Below, one piece after another: positions 1 to 6,304 of a stretch of DNA of 8,873 nt. The notes below the pieces were generated by a model. It made no database searches and was not told the DNA's origin. It saw only the letters and a list, made by a program, of their open reading frames with translations. The DNA is from an uncultured Rhodospirillales bacterium. Lineage in GTDB: Bacteria > Pseudomonadota > Alphaproteobacteria > Rhodospirillales > Defluviicoccaceae. The stretch is from the NCBI GenBank assembly GCA_937127205.1, contig CAKZLS010000024.1, positions 1 through 8,873 of the forward strand. The letters run 5' to 3'. Within the stretch, counting starts at the first letter, position 1, and each line of letters begins with the position of its first letter. The translations under genes and the position numbers were made by a program.

Positions 1-982
1 CGGGACGCCCGGCCCATTCGATCTGAACGGCGTTGGGATAGACGGTGCGGAGCATATTCATGGCGTCGGGAATGGATCCCGTATCGAGCAAACGAACCTT
101 GACGAAGTCCTCCGGATTGCCCTCCGGTCCGGCCTTACGGATGTCGTCGAACAGTCCCTCCACCACGCGGAGCGTGCGCGGGGATGCCAGCGGAATTGCC
201 TGGATATCCAGCGCTCCGCCGGCATCCAGGTCCACAAGCGTCATGGATTTCTCGACGTCCACCTCGTCGAAGCCATAGCGCATGAGCGAGCCCGAATAGC
301 GGATATGAAGCGCGCCGACGGATTGAGCGCGGTGGAGGTGCCCCAGCGCCACATAGTCGGCGCCCTCGAACACCGCCGAGGATGCCGTCTCGATGGTACC
401 GATCATATCCAGTGCGCGTTCGGACTCCGACGCCGTGCCGCCTTGAACGAAGGCGTGGGCGGCGATGACCCAGCGGGCGCCGGCCGGGACCCGCTCGCGC
501 GCTTCGTCCACTTGGCGTCGCAGCACATCCTCGGGCGTTTGGATCTCATCGTCGCCGAAGTGCTCGCGCGCGGCAAAGGGACCCGCGAACGGCAGCGCTG
601 AAATGGCCACCGGGCCATGGGCGTCCTCCACCAGCAGCGGCGCTAGGCCTCGATCGATGGGGCCCCGGATGAGAACGCGATCCGGATCGTGCAGCGCGCC
701 GCCGTAGCCGATTCGCTCGGGCGCGTCGTGATTGCCGGCGATCACCACGATCGCCGCTGCCGTCTCGCTGTAGACGCGACCCAGAAATCGGTCGAACACG
801 TCGATGGCTTCGCGGCGTGGATTGGCGCGGTCGAACACGTCGCCGGCGACAATCAGCGCGTCCGGCGCCAACTCGACCACACGCTCGAACACGCCATCGA
901 GCACCGCGCGCTGGTCCTCGAGCAGGCTGACCTGCTGGAAGACCCGCCCGAGGTGCCAATCCGCCGTGTGGAGAAGCCGCAT
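1..982 (-). CDS. sbcD: Exonuclease SbcCD subunit D (partial, C-terminus beyond the left edge)
   Basis: This is the Mn-dependent nuclease subunit of the SbcCD (Mre11-Rad50-like) complex, which cuts DNA hairpins and blocked double-strand ends in the cytoplasm during repair. About 327 codons are visible, with no stop before the window edge. The N-terminus reads MRLLHTADWHLG, giving phosphodiesterase motif I (D8, H10). Further metal or catalytic motifs follow in order: GDVFDR (D48), AGNHD (N84, H85), AAHAF (H176) and GHLH (H215, H217). The stretch YSGSLMRYGFDEVDVEKS at about 229-246 is a typical SbcD signature after the nuclease core. All key residues are intact. The ATG at 982 places motif I at the usual distance from the start; the ribosome binding site is weak. 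The partner ATPase gene sbcC usually follows sbcD and would lie left of the window. Family assignment is secure; the partner gene is inferred. Confidence 0.95.
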   Translation of the reverse strand, partial: MRLLHTADWHLGRVFQQVSLLEDQRAVLDGVFERVVELAPDALIVAGDVFDRANPRREAIDVFDRFLGRVYSETAAAIVVIAGNHDAPERIGYGGALHDPDRVLIRGPIDRGLAPLLVEDAHGPVAISALPFAGPFAAREHFGDDEIQTPEDVLRRQVDEARERVPAGARWVIAAHAFVQGGTASESERALDMIGTIETASSAVFEGADYVALGHLHRAQSVGALHIRYSGSLMRYGFDEVDVEKSMTLVDLDAGGALDIQAIPLASPRTLRVVEGLFDDIRKAGPEGNPEDFVKVRLLDTGSIPDAMNMLRTVYPNAVQIEWAGRP

Positions 983-1076
983 GTCTGGAGCCGGTACCGG
1001 TTGAAGCCTGGATTCGGCTGTCTCTATATCACGGATGCACGTGCGGCGGGCTCGGTTTGCAATCAGAGAGAACCGT

Positions 1077-1118
1077 GTTGCAGCATCGCAACGCTTGAAA
1101 ACGCAATGCTGCATTGCG
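1077..1118. promoter_or_regulatory. Candidate operator: 17-base palindrome plus a related inverted element
   Basis: In the spacer between divergent sbcD and the small-protein gene, 1102-1118 is CGCAATGC-T-GCATTGCG, two perfect 8-base inverted arms around one base. Just upstream, GTTGC (1077-1081) and GCAAC (1088-1092) form another inverted pair. The two elements share the octamer ATGCTGCA in opposite orientations (TGCAGCAT at 1079-1086, ATGCTGCA at 1106-1113). Such nested symmetry is typical of a dimeric transcription factor site. The repeated TGC/GCA character loosely recalls sites described for PhaR-type regulators, but that link is speculative. It could control either flanking gene. Confidence 0.45.
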
Positions 1119-1219
1119 GCATTCGCGTCTTGATCGTTACGCGTTGAGCGCTCATATCACCGTCAACAGCAAGAAAAACCCGTTGGGGAGGAGGCATCCG
1201 TAATTATTGGAGGTCTCCC

Positions 1220-1477
1220 ATGAGACACAACACCACACCTGCCGAAGAAACAAGACTCCCTCGTGATACAATGAATAACAGCCTGAGCCGCTCGGATGTG
1301 ACCCCCGAGACCCTTGATAATATCATGCTGCGGGCAAGACAGATGCGCGCTGAAGCCACCGTTGATCTTCTCAAACGCCTCGGTGCCGCGATGGTTCGCC
1401 CATTTCGCCGCTCGATGGAATCAAAACACAATGGCTCGGACGCTGTGATCAAGGGTGGGCCTCAAGGCGCGATCTAG
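1220..1477 (+). CDS. Small hypothetical protein (85 aa) with an Arg/Ala-rich amphipathic helix
   Basis: I cannot assign a function. The reading frame is believable because GGAGG at 1209-1213 sits six bases before the ATG at 1220, an excellent Shine-Dalgarno match. The protein has a polar N-terminus (about 1-28), then DVTPETLDNIMLRARQMRAE starting near residue 26, continuing through a helix rich in Ala, Leu and Arg to about residue 65, and ends in a short basic and glycine-containing tail. Short proteins with an ARxMRAEA-like helix are common in Alphaproteobacteria and are mostly uncharacterised; the resemblance is from memory and not tested. There is no signal peptide, membrane segment or cysteine. 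It is divergent from sbcD, downstream of the palindromic element at 1102-1118, and followed by a hairpin 21 bases after its stop. A second in-frame ATG at residue 18 lacks a comparable ribosome binding site. Confidence 0.65.
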   Translation: MRHNTTPAEETRLPRDTMNNSLSRSDVTPETLDNIMLRARQMRAEATVDLLKRLGAAMVRPFRRSMESKHNGSDAVIKGGPQGAI

Positions 1478-1498
1478 GCCGCAAGCCACACGTTCCCT

Positions 1499-1519
1499 AT
1501 GAAACCCGAACCGTTTCAT
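1499..1519 (+). terminator. Hairpin downstream of the small-protein gene, possible terminator or processing site
   Basis: ATGAAAC (1499-1505) and GTTTCAT (1513-1519) form a perfect 7-base-pair stem with a 7-base loop, starting 21 bases after the stop codon of the small-protein gene. No U-run follows, so it is not a standard Rho-independent terminator. It may protect a 3' end or be chance. A second, bulged GC-rich hairpin can be drawn at 1550-1575 (GACC and GCGCG arms), still before the next gene. Confidence 0.3.
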
Positions 1520-1616
1520 CCCGATCGCGGATCTACCGCCGAGGCGGGCCGCGCGTCGGTCGTCAAGACCGCGCGGGTGCCCCGGCGGGTGCGCCCCAGG
1601 CAAGGAGCTTTGTGTC

Positions 1617-2204
1617 ATGTCCTCTATTCGCATGCTGATGCCGTTCGAACTCCACAAGTATCGCGACCATCTCTTGTGTTTGGGAGCCGACGACCGGCGT
1701 CTTCGGTTCGGCGCTTTCTTGGATGATGAACGGATTCAGGCTTTCGTTGACGGTATCGATCTGCGGCGGACCCGGGTTCTGGCGCAAATGGGAACGGATC
1801 TTGAGGTCATTGCCGCCGTCCATATTTCGATTCTTCGCGGATCGGCGGTTGAGCTTGCTTTCACCGTGGATGCGGCTTACCGGCGGGCCGGCATCGGCAC
1901 GGCGCTGATGACCCGCGCCATATTGTGGTCGCGTAACCGGAGATTTACCCGCGCCTTTGTCAATTACCTCGCTGAGAATACGGGAATGCGCCGGCTGGCG
2001 GGCCGCGCCGGAATGCAGGTGGTAAACGAAGCTGGCGAGATGGAAGCCTTTATTACACTTCCGGCAGCATCGCTGCTGTCGTATGCGGCTGAGGCCCTGG
2101 CGGAAAGCGCCGGCTTTGTGGATTTTGCGGCGAAGGCGGGTGTCGTCATCCAAGAATGCCTGGATGCGCCGGTTCCACGGGCATTGCCCGCGCGGCGAGC
2201 GTAG
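1617..2204 (+). CDS. GNAT-family N-acetyltransferase (195 aa)
   Basis: This is a probable acetyl-CoA-dependent acetyltransferase of the GCN5-related (GNAT) fold; the acceptor is unknown. The central part shows the fold: strand region VEL-AFTV at about 78-84, then the acetyl-CoA pyrophosphate-binding loop RRAGIG at 89-94 (R/QxxGxG), a helix, and the LAGRAGMQ segment at about 127-134, which matches the usual position after the NxxMxxLxxxxGF-type motif (here ENTGMRRLAGRAGM). The N-terminal GADDRRLRFGAFLDDE segment (about 23-38) is common in a proteobacterial GNAT subgroup. After the fold there is a tail of about 45 residues, partly helical and ending in an Arg-rich stretch. AAGGAG at 1602-1607 lies nine bases before the ATG and supports this start. 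It converges on the FkbM gene with only 36 bases between the stops and no obvious terminator there. Fold is confident, substrate is not. Confidence 0.85.
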   Translation: MSSIRMLMPFELHKYRDHLLCLGADDRRLRFGAFLDDERIQAFVDGIDLRRTRVLAQMGTDLEVIAAVHISILRGSAVELAFTVDAAYRRAGIGTALMTRAILWSRNRRFTRAFVNYLAENTGMRRLAGRAGMQVVNEAGEMEAFITLPAASLLSYAAEALAESAGFVDFAAKAGVVIQECLDAPVPRALPARRA

Positions 2205-2240
2205 CCGGCCACGCGGACAGCCATAATCCCGGGTATTGAA

Positions 2241-3065
2241 TTACTTGCGCTTGGGGATGCGCCCGCTCGCCAACAAGCCACCGCGTTCGGCGAGCAGTTG
2301 GTTGTTCAAGAACCAGTCATCCTGTTGAATGTTGCGGACAAGGGTGTATCCGTTTTCCTCGAGCAGTTTCCGGATCTCGGTCCGTTTCGGCTCCTCGAAG
2401 TTGTGCTCGATGGTAATGGCGCCGAACCTGTAGCGGTAGAGCGACAAGCCTTTAAGCGCCTCCAGCTCGGCCCCCTCGATATCGAGGCTCATATAGTTGA
2501 TGAACTCCGGCGCGCCGGCCCGTTCGAGAATTTCATCCAGGGTCACCGTGGTGAACTCGACGACCTCAGCTTCCTCAGTGTGATCCTTCCAGCGGTCCAT
2601 GAACGCGCCTATGCCGCCAAGGTCGCCAGCGACACGAAACTCGACCTTTTCACCATTCCGGCTGAAGATAACATCTTCAAACAGCGCGCAGCTTCGATTT
2701 TCCATGTCGCTCGGAAACGGGTCGATGCAAATCCCCTTCCAGCCACGATCCTCGAGTATCTTGGAATTGGAGATGACCTCGCCGCTGGCCGATCCCACGT
2801 CAAGAAAGAAGCCATCTGTGGTATCCGGATAGACCACCAGCGACACCCACTTGTCCTGGCATGTCTGAGAACGGAAGTCCTTTATTCCCAACATCTCTTC
2901 CACGGCCATCGTAACGGATTGTCTCCGAAATACGCGCGTGTCGAAGCAATACTTGTTTTCGGCAACGCGATAGCCGAACCAAGTGCCGGTGTATCCGCCC
3001 GCCGCAAAGCCGATCCCCAGTACTATGACGATACCGATAATAATAAGAATGACACGCTTACCCAT
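2241..3065 (-). CDS. FkbM-family SAM-dependent methyltransferase with N-terminal membrane segment (274 aa)
   Basis: FkbM-family enzymes transfer a methyl group from S-adenosylmethionine, often to a sugar hydroxyl in polysaccharide or antibiotic pathways. The Rossmann core starts with FFLDVGSASGE (SAM-binding motif I, DVGSASG at 89-95), then GICIDPFP at 112-118 (acidic residue after the second strand), and YMSLDIEGAELEALKGL at 191-207, the FkbM hallmark SLDIEGxE. The end, NGYTLVRNIQQDDWFLNN, is also typical. Residues 5-26 are strongly hydrophobic after MGKR, giving a signal anchor, which most FkbM proteins lack. The ATG at 3065 is preceded by AAGGGA about six bases upstream. It is separated from the acyltransferase by 298 bases, so it may be a separate transcription unit or late gene of the polysaccharide cluster. 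A long antisense reading frame (2298-3173) has no family features. Acceptor sugar is unknown. Confidence 0.88.
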   Translation of the reverse strand: MGKRVILIIIGIVIVLGIGFAAGGYTGTWFGYRVAENKYCFDTRVFRRQSVTMAVEEMLGIKDFRSQTCQDKWVSLVVYPDTTDGFFLDVGSASGEVISNSKILEDRGWKGICIDPFPSDMENRSCALFEDVIFSRNGEKVEFRVAGDLGGIGAFMDRWKDHTEEAEVVEFTTVTLDEILERAGAPEFINYMSLDIEGAELEALKGLSLYRYRFGAITIEHNFEEPKRTEIRKLLEENGYTLVRNIQQDDWFLNNQLLAERGGLLASGRIPKRK

Positions 3066-3196
3066 AAAGTTCCCTTTAGAGAATTAAGCTTATTTCACCT
3101 TACCAGATGGCCAGTAAAGCAAAAGCAAATGAATACAGAGGTGACTAAAAAAGGCCGCATAATCGCACCTTGAATTTCCGGCGCGAGAGCTCACCG

Positions 3197-3251
3197 ATGG
3201 TGTTCATGTATAAATTCCAGTATGGTGTCAATAAATTTGCAAAATTCCAGT
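3197..3251. repeat. Imperfect head-to-tail tandem duplication in the gap upstream of the FkbM gene
   Basis: Two adjacent units start with ATGGTGT and end with AAATTCCAGT or ATTCCAGT: unit 1 is 3197-3221 (25 bases) and unit 2 is 3222-3251 (30 bases). Both also contain ATAAATT in the middle; they differ by small insertions and deletions. The block is AT-rich compared with its surroundings and lies 130-190 bases upstream of the FkbM start. The rest of the 298-base gap (3066-3363) has no convincing gene. The repeat could be a duplicated regulator site or a remnant of slippage. Confidence 0.5.
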
Positions 3252-3323
3252 CCTCCTTGATTGAGAGCCACATGCTCCCCATCGACTAGGTATTTCTACG
3301 GGATCATACTGCTTTCCGACAAA

Positions 3324-3339
3324 CCGCCGCATTCGGCGG
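3324..3339 (-). terminator. Possible Rho-independent terminator after the acyltransferase gene
   Basis: On the minus strand CCGCCG-AATG-CGGCGG forms a perfect 6-base-pair GC stem with a four-base loop, about 24 bases past the acyltransferase stop codon. It is followed by TTTGTC, so the U-run is only three bases and the terminator would be weak. Its place at the end of the acyltransferase-glycosyltransferase run supports the role and would separate that operon from the FkbM gene. Confidence 0.45.
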
Positions 3340-3363
3340 CGCGCTAGCGGGCGCGAAAGGGGA

Positions 3364-3903
3364 TTAATGCCTGTGACGGACCAGGCGGGCGGGGTTGCCG
3401 GCGACGATCGCGTAGGGCTCAACCGATTTCGTGACCACGCTGCCACCCGCGACGACGGCGCCATCGCCAATGGTGACTCCCGGCATGAGTAGGGCAGTAG
3501 CGCCGATCCAGGCGTCCTTGCCCACCCGCACCGGATTGGGCTCATGTCCGGCATCGAAAATCCGGCCCCGTCCCGCCGGAATGCCATGATTTACCGATAG
3601 AATCTGTGCTCCGTAGCCTATCAGCGTACGGTCGCCAATCTCGACGCCACCGCCCGTGGTAACGAGGACCCCCTTAGCAAAATCAACGTCGTCGCCGACC
3701 ACCAGATTTCTGCCGGGGGTGATCCAGACACCGGGATAGAATGTGGGGCGCCGGCCGATCCGTGCGCCGTTGGCCCTCAGAAAAGCCGCTTTGGCCCAAT
3801 TGCAGAACGGGTAGCGGGGGAGCGCGAAAAGCAGCTGCATGACCGCCTCGTAGGAAACCACCAGGAATGCATGCAGGGCTCCCTTCTTGCCAGCCATCGT
3901 CAT
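3364..3903 (-). CDS. Hexapeptide-repeat acyltransferase (LbH/xenobiotic acetyltransferase type, 179 aa)
   Basis: This enzyme probably adds an acetyl group from acetyl-CoA to a sugar of the polysaccharide, as NodL, LacA, WbbJ and similar proteins do. From about residue 47 it is made of left-handed beta-helix repeats: ARIGRRPTF, NLVVGDDVDF, GVEIGDRTLIGYGA, VRVGKDAWIGATALLM, VTIGDGAVVAGGSVV. The likely catalytic histidine is H106 in ILSVNHGIP, in the usual loop between coils. The C-terminus VEPYAIVAGNPARLV is the family signature. The first 45 residues are partly hydrophobic (about 11-30) and may lie at the membrane or pack on the helix. Its ATG overlaps the stop of the upstream glycosyltransferase (ATGA at 3903-3900), showing translational coupling; no strong ribosome binding site is seen. 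A second ATG at residue 3 is an alternative start. Acetylation, rather than another acyl group, is inferred from the family. Confidence 0.9.
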   Translation of the reverse strand: MTMAGKKGALHAFLVVSYEAVMQLLFALPRYPFCNWAKAAFLRANGARIGRRPTFYPGVWITPGRNLVVGDDVDFAKGVLVTTGGGVEIGDRTLIGYGAQILSVNHGIPAGRGRIFDAGHEPNPVRVGKDAWIGATALLMPGVTIGDGAVVAGGSVVTKSVEPYAIVAGNPARLVRHRH

Positions 3904-5105
3904 TGTGTAGCCTGAACGATGGAGGCCACCGAGCCATCGTCGGCGGGATCGTCGCCGATCTCACGCCGGTGCCTGGATTCGATGATCGATAAATACTCGA
4001 GGAATCTCTGCTCCGAAGTGGAATACGTCGCAAGCATCGCGGTGCCGGCATCGATCAGATTTTCCACCGCGGTTGCATCCCGTCGCATTTGAACGATCTT
4101 GCGCGCCGCGTCTTCCGGGTCGTCGTAACCGAAATAAATCGCGCCATCGCCGCAGGCGCCGCGCGACCAGTCGAGATCGCTGATCAACAGCGGTTTGCGC
4201 ATGGACCAAGCCTCCGCGATGGTGTTGCTGAAGCTTTCGAGCCGAGTCGGCAGGATAACCGCGTCGACTTCAGCATAGACCTCGGCGCACCCTTGTTGCG
4301 GGACCGGGCCCATATTGAAGACCATGGAGCCCACTCCCTGTTCTTCGGCTTTGTCCAGGTACCTCAAGGTGCCGGGGTGATCCGGCGGCAATGTGGTTAC
4401 GAAGACGACATCCTCCATCCCATGGTGGTTTCTCAGTCTTTCGGCAATCCTTGGAAGCAGCATGATATTTTTGTTGAGTTGAAATCCGGAAATAAGCACC
4501 AACCGGTAGCCTGGCGGCAAGAGGGAACAACGCGCCGCCGTCTCCTCGTGGGTTTGCCCCGGCTGGACCAGGGAACTGACACTCGGACGCACGGTGTGGA
4601 CGCGTTTCGGATCCAGACCCAGGTAGCGAATGGCTCTTTCGGCCAAGTCTTGAGTTTCGAACACAACCTCGTCGGCTGCAATCAACCGATGGCGCCGGAA
4701 CCGGTCAATCAGGCGTCGTGTGAACCTCTGGCGCGCCGGGTACGCGTCCCAGAAATCCATCTCGGGATACATTAAATTCGAATAGGCGCAGCCGATCACA
4801 TGCGGCACTTTCGCACCCGGCCAATGGTTGCCGAACTGGGTGTACACGACGTCGGGTTTCAACTTTCGGATCACGCTGCGGCACTCCACATACTCGAACC
4901 ACAGGCGCTTCGCCGGCTCGGCGCCAACCAGCCGTGCAAGACTGACGTTCGCCGTGGGTTCCATGCTTTCGAAGGGCGTTCCGTTGCTCGCGACCACAAA
5001 CCAGTGGTGTGCACCTCCCAATTTTTTGGCCTGAGCAATAAAATCGAGGCCGATCTGAAGGCCGCCACCAGATTTCAGCGGAATAAAGTTGAGTAAGATT
5101 CTCAT
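3900..5105 (-). CDS. GT4-type glycosyltransferase (401 aa)
   Basis: This is a GT-B-fold retaining glycosyltransferase expected to add a nucleotide-activated sugar to a lipid-linked glycan at the cytoplasmic face of the inner membrane. The N-terminus MRILLNFIPLKSGGGLQIG has the glycine-rich acceptor loop (GGG at 13-15). In the C-terminal domain VLISGFQLNKN (about 203-213) carries the usual basic residue K212, and LPTRLESFSNTIAEAWSMRKP contains the EX7E motif (E290, E298) that holds the donor nucleotide sugar. The length of about 400 residues is normal. The last 25 residues or so are polar, Asp-rich and look like a flexible tail. The ATG at 5105 gives the expected N-terminus, though the ribosome binding site is weak. 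It is the third gene of the minus-strand run, 62 bases after the preceding glycosyltransferase and overlapping the acyltransferase by four bases. Sugar specificity cannot be read from the sequence. Confidence 0.9.
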   Translation of the reverse strand: MRILLNFIPLKSGGGLQIGLDFIAQAKKLGGAHHWFVVASNGTPFESMEPTANVSLARLVGAEPAKRLWFEYVECRSVIRKLKPDVVYTQFGNHWPGAKVPHVIGCAYSNLMYPEMDFWDAYPARQRFTRRLIDRFRRHRLIAADEVVFETQDLAERAIRYLGLDPKRVHTVRPSVSSLVQPGQTHEETAARCSLLPPGYRLVLISGFQLNKNIMLLPRIAERLRNHHGMEDVVFVTTLPPDHPGTLRYLDKAEEQGVGSMVFNMGPVPQQGCAEVYAEVDAVILPTRLESFSNTIAEAWSMRKPLLISDLDWSRGACGDGAIYFGYDDPEDAARKIVQMRRDATAVENLIDAGTAMLATYSTSEQRFLEYLSIIESRHRREIGDDPADDGSVASIVQATQ

Positions 5106-5167
5106 CGTATTCTAAGTTTCGTCACGCGCACCCTAGCGGGGCTTTGTTTCTCGCACTGCTCATCTGA

Positions 5168-6253
5168 TCAACCATTCGCAACAACTTCTTTGTAATATTG
5201 TGCATATTGCTGCGCCATATGTTCAACGGAGAAGTTCTTGCTGAGGGTCAACCCGTTGTCTCTCAACGTTTCCAGCATGTCCGCATTGTTCAGTGCCCGG
5301 TCAATAAGCGCCGCGAGGTTCTCGGGAGAATGCGGATCAAAGGTCAAAACACAGCGCTGGCCGTCGATTACGTCCCGGACAGCGGGGATATCCGAAGCCA
5401 GACACGGCAAACCCATGGCCAGGGCCTCCATCAAAACATTGGGCATTCCCTCATACCACGACGGCATGACCAGCCAATTGGCTTGTTTCATGATATCGTA
5501 CACGTCCGCGCGATAACCGAGAATGTCGACCCGATCCGATATGCCCAGTTCCGCGATGAGCGAAATCAGATCGTTCTCGTCCTCGCCATCACCGCAGACC
5601 GTTAATCGAAGGTCATATTGGGGAGCGATAAGGGGCAGCGCTCGTATCAGGCACTGCCAATTCTTTTGCTTGGTCAGGCGTCCCACATAGAGAAGCGTTA
5701 TCGGCTTGTCCGGATTGGGGAGCGTGGGTCGATCATCGTTACCTTCCGCCGGCTCGTGAGGAAGGTGAACAGCGTTGCGGATCAAGCACCCCCGCTTTCT
5801 CCGATAGAGGCTTCGGTAGGGCCAGCTGGATCTCTCGATCGCGGTATTGGAGGCGACACCATGGGCCAAAAAACAGGCCGCCAAGTATTCTGCCAAATGT
5901 ACCGCCCGCCTAAAACGCTGCTCGTTGCGATAAGACACGATCGACGGGATTTGTTTCCAAGCGGCTACGCTCATGGCCGGCACGGTGATCGAAGCCGGCA
6001 GCCAAGCATGAACCAAGTCCGGCATAAAGGTCTGAGTGGCGTAATGGATTTCTCTAAATACTTTGAAATCCCTAGAATTTTTTTGTCTGCTTTCAAAAAT
6101 CTGTACGCCTTCGAAGTCGGACGCTTGCTCCCCTGCATCCACGCAGAAGATCGCGCACTCCATTCCCGCGGCTCCGGACGCACCGGCAAGAAGGCAAAGC
6201 TGGCGTTCGGCACCGCCACCGTAAAGGGAATGAATGCAGTGGAGAATACGCAA
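5168..6253 (-). CDS. GT4-type glycosyltransferase with TTG start (361 aa)
   Basis: This is a second GT-B retaining glycosyltransferase of the cluster. The N-terminus RILHCIHSLYGGGAERQ has the GGGAER acceptor-site loop typical of GT4 enzymes. The donor domain shows LLYVGRLTKQKN (about 187-198, with R192 and K197), VCGDGED (219-225), the segment ILGYRADVYDIMKQAN (244-259), and MPSWYEGMPNVLMEALAMG with the EX7E pair E268 and E276, followed by GLPCLASDIPAVRDVI. The first possible start codon is TTG at 6253: a TAA stop lies two codons upstream in frame, and any later Met (residue 31) would remove the conserved glycine loop. No clear ribosome binding site precedes it, so translation may be weak or coupled. 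It lies 51 bases after the hydrolase-like gene and 62 bases before the next glycosyltransferase. Donor and acceptor sugars are unknown. Confidence 0.92.
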   Translation of the reverse strand: MRILHCIHSLYGGGAERQLCLLAGASGAAGMECAIFCVDAGEQASDFEGVQIFESRQKNSRDFKVFREIHYATQTFMPDLVHAWLPASITVPAMSVAAWKQIPSIVSYRNEQRFRRAVHLAEYLAACFLAHGVASNTAIERSSWPYRSLYRRKRGCLIRNAVHLPHEPAEGNDDRPTLPNPDKPITLLYVGRLTKQKNWQCLIRALPLIAPQYDLRLTVCGDGEDENDLISLIAELGISDRVDILGYRADVYDIMKQANWLVMPSWYEGMPNVLMEALAMGLPCLASDIPAVRDVIDGQRCVLTFDPHSPENLAALIDRALNNADMLETLRDNGLTLSKNFSVEHMAQQYAQYYKEVVANG

Positions 6254-6304
6254 GAATTATCTTTTGGGGAATGTTGATAAAAGAGAATGCTCTAACATAA
6301 AAAA

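Noticed and set aside
689..1147. Plus-strand frame covering the sbcD 5' end and the divergent spacer
   Set aside because: Most of it is antisense to sbcD, whose nuclease motifs are intact, and it shows no domain features.
1550..1575. GC-rich bulged hairpin just before the GNAT gene
   Set aside because: GC-rich DNA gives such imperfect stems often; there is no U-run and no sign of a riboswitch or known RNA element.
2298..3173. Long plus-strand reading frame (291 codons) opposite the FkbM gene
   Set aside because: It has no recognisable domain, no good ribosome binding site, and runs antisense to a gene with clear methyltransferase motifs. Long antisense frames are common in GC-rich DNA.
4089..4775. 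228-codon plus-strand frame opposite the GT4 glycosyltransferase
   Set aside because: It is a shadow of the real gene on the other strand, which carries the EX7E motif and the family N-terminus.
6272..6297. Possible hairpin or terminator between the hydrolase-like gene and the next glycosyltransferase
   Set aside because: The AGAG/CTCT stem is only four base pairs and the outer TGTT/AACA pairing needs a large bulge. On the minus strand a TTTT follows, but the stem is too weak to call a terminator within an apparent operon.
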